Source of the DNA: Bacillota bacterium
Lineage (GTDB): Bacteria > Bacillota > Clostridia > Oscillospirales > Oscillospiraceae
NCBI GenBank assembly: GCA_023393155.1
Contig: JAEWML010000092.1
Location: forward strand, 1 to 10,166
Direction: 5' to 3'
DNA: 10,166 bases
Part shown: positions 4,856 through 10,166 of the stretch, in pieces
Position numbering within the stretch: position 1 is the stretch's first letter
How the letters are laid out: every line of letters starts with the position of its first letter
Notes under the pieces: generated by a model
Told to the model about the DNA's origin: nothing
Database searches by the model: none
The model's input: the letters and a program-made list of their open reading frames with translations, nothing else
Made by a program: the position numbers and the translations under genes

Positions 4856-6976
4856 TCAGCGATGAACCCGGAACCGCCGGGCGGCAATAATGCCCACGGT
4901 CAGAAACAGCACGGCCGCCGCCAGATAATAATAGTACATCTGATTGGACCCGGAGTCGATTTCCTGTCGGCTTCCGATGCCCTGCGGGCGATTTCCCGGA
5001 GGTCCCTCCTCCTGCCCTTCGCCCCCGGGCGGGAAGCCTTGTCCGAAGGTCTGCGTATCCTTCTGCGCGGCACTATCCTGAGTGGTGCTATCCTGAGAAG
5101 CATCCTCTTCGGATTCCGGCGAAGCACTTTGATTTTGAGGCTGCCGTCCGTCTTTCGTGCCCGCGGGAGGATCAGCTTGCGTACCGTCCGCTCCCGCGCC
5201 CTCCGTATCGCCGGGAACCGGAGACGCTTCATCAGATTGTGTGTCCGCCTGCGCATCCGTCTGCTGGCCGCCCGGACGGGAAGTTTCTCTCCCACCCATG
5301 CCGCCTGTATTGGAGCCCATGCTTTTTATATCAATCCCAGAAGCGTCCACGAAGCTTGCGCTGTCCGCCGCCTGCCCCTCGCTGGTGGAGGGAATGGTTC
5401 CGTCAAGCTGCCCCTGCACGCTCTGGGCCCGCAACAGGCAAAAGCTTTTGAGCATTGCCGAGGCTTCGGTAAATTCCTCATAGGTACAAAACGCGGTGGG
5501 GTCCTTTTCAACATAGGGGGAAATCAGCGCAATGGCACTGTCAATCATTTGTTCAAACTCTCCGCTGTCAAAATAATCGGAAATCAATTCGCCGAAAAGC
5601 TGATGATAAAGCTCTAAATAGGTTTCATTTTCAAGCAGCTTTCCCAAAAGGGGACGCTCCTCCAGCGTTGTGCCGGAAACCGGGGTATCAATCGGGTAAT
5701 TGACAAGCGACGTGGCGGAGGACGTTCCGCTTTGGGCATTTCCGCCGCCTGAAAATGCGCCGAAGGCAAGATTGTAGTCCCAGGCGATCATGGAAAGCAT
5801 TCCGTCTTTTTCGTAAAGATAATAGTTGTGCATCATGTTTCCGGTATAGCTGTCAAAATTCAGCGCAAAGTTATGCACCACGAAATATCGCAGAACTTCT
5901 TCAATATTGACAATTTCCTCAAGATTTTCCCCCTTTGAAAGCTGCTTGAGGGTGGAGATCAGCCGGTCCTTATCGCTATCGGTGATATCAAAAACGGCAT
6001 TGTCAAAAATATTTGAATAGCTTTCATAATTGTCGTCCGAGTAGACCAGCGCCACATCGGTACTTCCACTACCCATGCCGGCTCCTCCTCCCTGCCCTCC
6101 GCCTCCAGGCCCGCCTTGATTCTCGGCGGAGGGCGCCGCGCTTTGGATGTTAGCAATCCCCTCATTTGCCGCTGTATTTTGTTCCGTGCCTGCATCGGCA
6201 GTTTTCTGCATCTTCTGCGCCGCGCTTGTATCGGCAGTTTTCTGTGTCTGCTGCTCTACATTTCCACCCCCGGCTTGCCGGAACTGCTGGCGGTCGTTTC
6301 CTCCGGGCATTTCGCGGGTTTCATCATTGTCCCCATTGCCGCCGCCCATCATATTCATGCTGTCGGGCTTATAAATCTGCCCGGAATCCAAGCCATAGCT
6401 TCGGCTGGCATAGGCGTCTTCAATCCCTTCCACGGCCAGATACAGGCCCCAATCCTCTCCGTTGACGGTGATATAGATGAAGCTGCACAGGGGCGAATCC
6501 GCGTTAAACCCGTTCATCATCTGATAACTGATATAATCTTTTAGATATGTGTCGTCCTGCACAATGTTGTTGAGGGCCAGCTTATCCAGCCCGTAATAGG
6601 TTTGGCCCGTCTGATAGTGGTCAAACTCAATTTTAAAGCTGTATCGGTCGGAATCCGAGCTTACAATGCTGGAAAGAGAGGAGTTTCCCTTGGTGCGCAG
6701 ACCGATGTTTTTCACCGAATTACCGTCCAGCACAATGCTGGCGGCAATATATTCTTTATCGGAGGCACTGTCCAGCATTTCCTGCCAGTCGTCCTCCTCC
6801 ACCACAATATCCAGCGTGTGAACGCGGTCGGTGGAAAAGAGCGATTCCACATAGGGCATTTCCGTCTGCGACACCAAGAGTCCGAAGGATTCGCCAAACA
6901 CAAACAGAATGGTCGTCAGCAGCATGGCCGCAACAATCCCTATACAGATCGGCGTCGTGTATTTATGCCTTAACAT
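4856..6976 (-). CDS. CotH-family kinase-fold protein, anchored at both ends
   Basis: This 706-residue protein belongs to the CotH kinase family, named for the spore coat kinase CotH, which phosphorylates coat proteins. A signal-anchor helix (about 9-28) precedes the CotH domain (about 50-525), with GLRTKGNSS (92-100), YLKDYISYQMMN (144-155), EDWGLYLAVEG (174-184), FDSYTGNMMHNYYLY (374-388) and IAWDYNLAFG (397-406). Asp375 and Asp400 probably correspond to the catalytic and metal-binding Asp of CotH (alignment by eye). The domain is interrupted at about 207-305 by a Gly/Gln/Asn-rich low-complexity loop. A second disordered region rich in Ser, Thr, Gln, Asp and Pro (about 529-678) leads to a C-terminal helix (682-699) and basic tail RRFRVHR. 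Both ends should be cytoplasmic and the kinase domain outside. The ATG at 6976 has AGGAGG seven bases upstream, overlapping the DUF4956 stop codon, so translation is probably coupled. It is the last gene of the operon. The natural substrate is unknown. Confidence 0.9.
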   Translation of the reverse strand: MLRHKYTTPICIGIVAAMLLTTILFVFGESFGLLVSQTEMPYVESLFSTDRVHTLDIVVEEDDWQEMLDSASDKEYIAASIVLDGNSVKNIGLRTKGNSSLSSIVSSDSDRYSFKIEFDHYQTGQTYYGLDKLALNNIVQDDTYLKDYISYQMMNGFNADSPLCSFIYITVNGEDWGLYLAVEGIEDAYASRSYGLDSGQIYKPDSMNMMGGGNGDNDETREMPGGNDRQQFRQAGGGNVEQQTQKTADTSAAQKMQKTADAGTEQNTAANEGIANIQSAAPSAENQGGPGGGGQGGGAGMGSGSTDVALVYSDDNYESYSNIFDNAVFDITDSDKDRLISTLKQLSKGENLEEIVNIEEVLRYFVVHNFALNFDSYTGNMMHNYYLYEKDGMLSMIAWDYNLAFGAFSGGGNAQSGTSSATSLVNYPIDTPVSGTTLEERPLLGKLLENETYLELYHQLFGELISDYFDSGEFEQMIDSAIALISPYVEKDPTAFCTYEEFTEASAMLKSFCLLRAQSVQGQLDGTIPSTSEGQAADSASFVDASGIDIKSMGSNTGGMGGRETSRPGGQQTDAQADTQSDEASPVPGDTEGAGADGTQADPPAGTKDGRQPQNQSASPESEEDASQDSTTQDSAAQKDTQTFGQGFPPGGEGQEEGPPGNRPQGIGSRQEIDSGSNQMYYYYLAAAVLFLTVGIIAARRFRVHR
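6190..6246. repeat. 36-base in-frame repeat inside the cotH-like gene
   Basis: ATCGGCAGTTTTCTG occurs at 6194-6208 and again at 6230-6244, exactly 36 bases (12 codons) apart, with similar bases on both sides. It encodes two copies of a QKTAD-containing unit (residues about 245-263) in the low-complexity loop of the CotH domain. A smaller echo, CTATCCTGAG at 5073-5082 and 5088-5097 (five codons apart), lies in the C-terminal disordered region. Both suggest expansion by slippage. Confidence 0.7.
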
Positions 6977-6987
6977 GGACGCTCCTC

Positions 6988-7659
6988 CTATCCCATATAT
7001 TCACCGTTATAGCTGACCAGCACGATATTTTGCACGCCGGGCAGCTCGCTCAGCGCATTGACAAAGGCGGTATCATCCGATTTGAGACGAATTTCATAAT
7101 TCAGCTCAACGCCTTTTTGACTAACGGTTTTGCTCTTGATCACGCTCTTTTTGACAAAGCCCTTTAACTGCCGGGCCGCATTTTGTTCGCTTTCGGCATC
7201 CAGACAGGAAAGGACAACAATATAGGGCGTATCCACGGAGCCGCGGTTCACAAAGACCAGCAGGATGACGCCGATGAACAGGCTGCCGAACACAGCCAGA
7301 GGAATCATGCCCGCCGCCAGAACAATTCCCGAAGCGATGGACCAGAACAGGAATACGATATCCAGCGGTTCCTTAATCGCCGTGCGGAAGCGGACAATGG
7401 AAAGCGCGCCGACCATGCCGAGGGAAAGCACAACGTTGCTGGTAACCGCCAGAATGACGAGGGTGGTTACCATGCTCAGCGCAATGAGAGAGACGCCGAA
7501 GCTGGCGGAATACATCACGCCCTTAAAGGTTTTTTTGTAAATAAGAAAGATGAACACCCCGATGCCAAAGGCAAGGCCCAGGGCCAGCACCATATCCAAA
7601 AGAGAGATGCTGGTCACGTTTTCCAGAAAGCTTGATTTAAAAATATCGTCAAAGGTCAT
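6988..7659 (-). CDS. DUF4956 family membrane protein
   Basis: The 223-residue protein has four to five membrane helices (about 20-40, 49-72, 77-90, 100-118 and 119-137). A soluble C-terminal domain (about 144-223) alternates strands and helices, starting TPYIVVLSCLDAESEQNA. The stretch SLGMVGALSIVRFRTAIKEP (79-98), with its charged RFR inside a membrane region, is the hallmark I associate with DUF4956. The family has no settled function. It is repeatedly found beside VTC-domain and CotH genes, so it may form a membrane complex or channel with them; this is an inference. The ATG at 7659 has AAAGGAG nine bases upstream. It lies 41 bases after the VTC-like gene and 11 bases before the CotH-like gene, all in one direction, so the three form an operon. 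Confidence 0.88.
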   Translation of the reverse strand: MTFDDIFKSSFLENVTSISLLDMVLALGLAFGIGVFIFLIYKKTFKGVMYSASFGVSLIALSMVTTLVILAVTSNVVLSLGMVGALSIVRFRTAIKEPLDIVFLFWSIASGIVLAAGMIPLAVFGSLFIGVILLVFVNRGSVDTPYIVVLSCLDAESEQNAARQLKGFVKKSVIKSKTVSQKGVELNYEIRLKSDDTAFVNALSELPGVQNIVLVSYNGEYMG

Positions 7660-7700
7660 GAAAATAATCTCCTTTATCGTTCAATTGTCTTGTTGATGGC

Positions 7701-8375
7701 TTATCCATAGGTGCGGCACAAAGCGTATTTGGAGCAGGCCGACGCTTTTCGGTTCCCCAATTGCAGCAGGTCGGCAATAAAGCCCGGGATGAACTCGTCG
7801 TATTTGACCTCCAGAATCACAAGCTCATCCCCCGCCGGAAGCGTCGGAATATCCTCGCCCAAAAAGTCCCTGGAGCGCAGCCCGGTGCGTATATCCCGGT
7901 CAAAGGTGATGCGGACGTTGCCCGCCCGATAGGTGAACGGCTCCCGGGTGTAGTCCACAATAGTTTTCGGCTGTAAGAGCTGGCCGTTCATTTTGCTGTA
8001 AAGCTCGGCCACCAAGGGGCGCTCCTGCTGCACCATCCAATCCCATTCGCCTTGCAGCAGCATGGTTGTCTCTTCCTTGGAAAGGCGGCTGGACTCCTTG
8101 TAGGAAAATCCGTTTATTTTGCTTTTCTTCTCCAGCTTGATAAACTCCCTATCGTCGTTATAGCGGCGCAGGCGAAATTTTTCCCTGCGGTTGACGCCGT
8201 TCAGCTTTTCAAGCAAAGCCTTATCTCCCGGCGTGTCAAAATAGAGGCTGTGGATGATATACTCTCCATTTTCATCCACATTGCGGTCGTGGGGCAAAAT
8301 GGCCCGCAGCTTGTTGCGCAGAATCATATAGTCCATATAATTGAGACTGTGCTTAAATTCGTGGCGCGGTTTCAT
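7701..8375 (-). CDS. VTC-domain polyphosphate polymerase-like protein
   Basis: The 224-residue protein is a stand-alone VTC (CYTH/TTM fold) domain, the catalytic type of yeast Vtc4, which makes polyphosphate from ATP. Basic and acidic residues expected to line the tunnel appear in order: Arg4/Glu6/Lys8 (RHEFKH), SLYFDT (43-48), Arg64/Lys66/Arg68/Arg70 (REKFRLRRY), Lys80/Glu82/Lys84 (IKLEKKSKING), Arg155 and Arg160 (VRITFDRDIRTG), Glu189/Lys191 (ILEVKYDEF) and Lys216 (SKYALC). There is no membrane helix, so it should be cytoplasmic, perhaps docked to the DUF4956 protein. The ATG at 8375 has a perfect AAGGAGG six bases upstream. It is the first gene of the operon and faces away from the response regulator gene. 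Polymerase activity is likely from the intact motif set, but other nucleotide or triphosphate chemistry is possible in this fold. Confidence 0.9.
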   Translation of the reverse strand: MKPRHEFKHSLNYMDYMILRNKLRAILPHDRNVDENGEYIIHSLYFDTPGDKALLEKLNGVNRREKFRLRRYNDDREFIKLEKKSKINGFSYKESSRLSKEETTMLLQGEWDWMVQQERPLVAELYSKMNGQLLQPKTIVDYTREPFTYRAGNVRITFDRDIRTGLRSRDFLGEDIPTLPAGDELVILEVKYDEFIPGFIADLLQLGNRKASACSKYALCRTYG

Positions 8376-8445
8376 GGATAACCTCCTTGCAATTTGGTAT
8401 GCGCCAAGGATAACCCGTCTGCCTTGAAGCTACATTGAGATTTGA

Positions 8446-8477
8446 TTCAAGATTTTTTCAAGCATTTTTGTTATAAT
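8446..8477 (+). promoter_or_regulatory. Promoter with 11-bp-spaced direct repeat, upstream of the two-component genes
   Basis: TATAAT (8472-8477) lies about 22 bases upstream of the response regulator start, but no proper -35 hexamer stands 16-18 bases before it. The -35 region is instead occupied by TTCAAG at 8446-8451 and TTCAAG at 8457-8462, repeated with an 11-base period (TTCAAGATTTT then TTCAAGCATTT). Direct repeats of about 11 bases replacing a -35 box are typical sites for OmpR/PhoB-type activators. An opposite copy, CTTGAA, is at 8424-8429. The same site could also control the divergent VTC-DUF4956-CotH operon, for which I saw no clear sigma-A promoter. Confidence 0.5.
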
Positions 8478-8501
8478 GAGAGCCATAAGGAGGGATTTAT
8501 G

Positions 8502-9176
8502 ATGAATATATTGATTATTGAGGACGAGCCCCAGCTCTCCGATGTGCTGGTTGCTTTGATGAAGCAGGATAAATATGCCGTGGACGCTGTTTACGACGGC
8601 GTCTCCGGCGAGGAATACGCCATGACCGGCATTTACGACGTCATTATATTGGATATCATGCTTCCCAAAAAGAACGGTCTGGAGGTTTTGCGCTCGCTGC
8701 GCGAACAGAACAACTCCACCCCGGTGCTGCTGCTGACAGCCAAATCCGAGGTGGAGGATAAAATAGATGGTCTGGATATCGGCGCGGACGATTATCTCAC
8801 CAAGCCCTTTGCCTCCGGAGAGCTTTTGGCCCGCCTGCGGGCGATTTCCCGCAGAAAGGGCGAATTTACCGGCGACGAGCTGGCCTGCGGAGACACACGG
8901 CTGAGCAAACGCAGCTATGAGCTGAGCTATAAGGGCAATTCCGTCAAGCTGGGACAAAAGGAATATCAGATTGTGGAAATGCTCATGCAGAATCACCGCC
9001 AGATTATCCCCAAGGAGCGGTTTATCGAAAAAATTTGGGGTTATGAGAGCGATGCTGAGTACAACGCCATCGAGGTGTATGTTTCCTTTATCCGCAAGAA
9101 GCTGGCAGTCATCGGCTCGCCTTTGCAGATTAAAGCAGTGCGGGGCGTGGGGTATATCATGGAGGAAACAGAATGA
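8502..9176 (+). CDS. OmpR/PhoB-family response regulator
   Basis: The 224-residue protein has the standard two-domain layout. The receiver domain (1-115) has acidic residues Glu7-Asp8, phospho-acceptor Asp51 in ILDIMLPKKNG, Thr79 in LLLTAKS and Lys101 in LTKPF. The winged-helix DNA-binding domain (about 124-221) has LGQKEYQIVEMLMQ, RFIEKIWG, VYVSFIRKKL and the terminal hairpin VRGVGYIM. It is a cytoplasmic transcription factor activated by phosphotransfer from the histidine kinase encoded next. Two ATG codons stand in tandem at 8499 and 8502. AAGGAGG (8487-8493) is eight bases from the second, so 8502 is preferred; using 8499 adds one Met. Its stop overlaps the kinase start (ATGA). It lies divergent to the VTC-DUF4956-CotH operon, and an 11-bp direct repeat in the shared intergenic region is its probable target. 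Confidence 0.94.
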   Translation: MNILIIEDEPQLSDVLVALMKQDKYAVDAVYDGVSGEEYAMTGIYDVIILDIMLPKKNGLEVLRSLREQNNSTPVLLLTAKSEVEDKIDGLDIGADDYLTKPFASGELLARLRAISRRKGEFTGDELACGDTRLSKRSYELSYKGNSVKLGQKEYQIVEMLMQNHRQIIPKERFIEKIWGYESDAEYNAIEVYVSFIRKKLAVIGSPLQIKAVRGVGYIMEETE

Positions 9177-10166
9177 TTAAGCGGCTGCAAATTAAGTTTG
9201 TCTGCATTATGATGGGCGTTTTATTTCTGGTTTTTACGGTATTGGTGGCAACGCTGAATATTTTCGTGTATATGAGCAACGCCGAGCAGACAGACAAGAT
9301 TTTGCGGATGGTGGCGGAGCAGGACGGAATGGAGTTTCTGCTTCCTCCCAGCCGAACGGAAGAGGACGCGCATCAGGAGCTTTTGATCCATCCGCGCTTC
9401 GACTCTCAGTCCATGCGGGCGGCGCGGCTGTTTTGTGTCAAGCTGGACAAGCAGGATCAGGTTTTGCAGGTGCAGCACGAGATGATGTTCGGATTTACGC
9501 AGGAGGAGGCAGTCTCCTATTCGGAGGCAGTATTGCTAAGCGGAAAAACCAGAGGCTCCTACGACGATTATCAATATCTGGTGGCAGAAAAGGATTATGG
9601 AAAAATCATCGTGTTTGTGGAGAACAGCCGGGAGCTGAAAATACTGGACGAGCTCATTTTTATCTCCATGATCGTCACGGCGGCAACCTGTGTGCTTTTG
9701 CTTGGCTTTTCCGTGCTTTTATCCAAATGGGTGGTCAAGCCGGTAAAATCGACCTTTGCAAAGCAGCGCCAGTTTGTCTCCGACGCAAGCCACGAGCTGA
9801 AAACGCCTTTGACCATTATTTCAGCCAATGTGGATGTGCTGGAGAATGAAATCGGAGAAAATATCCGGCTTCAGCAAATTCGGGATCAGGCGGACAGAAT
9901 GACCCAGCTGGTTCACGATCTGCTTGCCTTGGCCAGAGCCGACGAAGGCGCCAATCAACTGGTGGCAACCGAGTTTGATTTAAGCCGCGCGGTGCTAAGC
10001 ACTCTTCTGGCGTTTGAAAGTCAGGCCTTTGAGGATGGGAAACGTCTGGATTTCAATGTGGAGGAGGGTCTTCGCTACACCGGCGGAGAGCCGCAGATCA
10101 AGCAGCTCGTCGCCATCCTGATGGATAACGCGATTAAGCACTCCGGAAAAGGGGATGAAATAAAGG
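9173..10166 (+). CDS. Sensor histidine kinase (3' end beyond the window)
   Basis: About 331 codons are present; the gene continues past the right edge. A first membrane helix (about 11-34) and a second (about 161-183) enclose an extracytoplasmic sensor region of roughly 125 residues without a motif I recognise. The linker after the second helix (SKWVVKPVKSTFAKQRQ) is too short for a full HAMP domain. The HisKA dimerisation domain follows, with the phosphorylated His207 in FVSDASHELKTPLT. The HATPase domain begins with Asn319 of the N box in ILMDNAIKHS; its G boxes lie outside. It would sense an extracellular or membrane signal, autophosphorylate, and pass phosphate to the adjacent response regulator. 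The ATG at 9173 overlaps the regulator's TGA by four bases (ATGA), with GGAGG just upstream, so the two are translationally coupled. Confidence 0.93.
   Translation, partial: MIKRLQIKFVCIMMGVLFLVFTVLVATLNIFVYMSNAEQTDKILRMVAEQDGMEFLLPPSRTEEDAHQELLIHPRFDSQSMRAARLFCVKLDKQDQVLQVQHEMMFGFTQEEAVSYSEAVLLSGKTRGSYDDYQYLVAEKDYGKIIVFVENSRELKILDELIFISMIVTAATCVLLLGFSVLLSKWVVKPVKSTFAKQRQFVSDASHELKTPLTIISANVDVLENEIGENIRLQQIRDQADRMTQLVHDLLALARADEGANQLVATEFDLSRAVLSTLLAFESQAFEDGKRLDFNVEEGLRYTGGEPQIKQLVAILMDNAIKHSGKGDEIK

Noticed and set aside
4421..4890. Small open frames on both strands in the tgt upstream gap
   Set aside because: The peptides look random, lack good starts and overlap promoters, a palindrome and a terminator, so the region was treated as noncoding.

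Overview
The window looks like chromosomal DNA of a spore-forming, anaerobic clostridial Firmicute, perhaps of the Oscillospiraceae type (an inference). The reasons are a spoIIM-type sporulation gene beside xerD, a yajC/TIGR04086-type pair beside tgt, AGGAGG-type ribosome binding sites, moderately high GC coding sequence, and AT-rich intergenic DNA with TTGNNN-17-TATAAT-type promoters. I see no phage, transposon, CRISPR, tRNA or rRNA gene.

Left part (1-1870, all minus strand): the first codons of an ECF-like sigma factor gene that runs off the left edge (1-131), a strong terminator hairpin (217-260), the tyrosine recombinase xerD (269-1156) and the engulfment gene spoIIM (1226-1870), with a sigma-A-like promoter at 1946-1974. 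A gene-free stretch follows (1871-2229). It holds AT-rich repeats (2001-2048) and two consecutive hairpins (2055-2130).

Middle part (2230-4373, minus strand): tgt (queuosine tRNA modification), then yajC (Sec translocase accessory), then a small TIGR04086-like membrane protein. yajC has its own good promoter (3196-3224). The last gene is separated from yajC by a 16-of-17 bp hairpin (2675-2717) that contains its ribosome binding site and is followed by five T residues and the start codon. Upstream of tgt lies a gene-free stretch (4374-4855) with a strong promoter at 4601-4629, a palindrome over a second possible promoter (4447-4483), and the terminator of the next operon (4782-4825).

Right part (4856-10166): a three-gene minus-strand operon encodes a VTC-fold polyphosphate polymerase-like protein (7701-8375), a DUF4956 membrane protein (6988-7659) and a large double-anchored CotH-family kinase (4856-6976). 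Divergent from it on the plus strand are an OmpR-family response regulator (8502-9176) and a sensor histidine kinase cut by the right edge (9173 onward). The intergenic region carries an 11-bp-spaced direct repeat TTCAAG next to a TATAAT, a plausible binding site for the response regulator. The five genes look like one regulated module: a membrane signal would switch on polyphosphate or nucleotide chemistry in the cytoplasm, an integral membrane partner, and a kinase-fold domain outside the membrane. The co-occurrence of these families is something I recall from clostridial genomes. Its function is, to my knowledge, unsettled, and it is the best candidate here for an under-described system.
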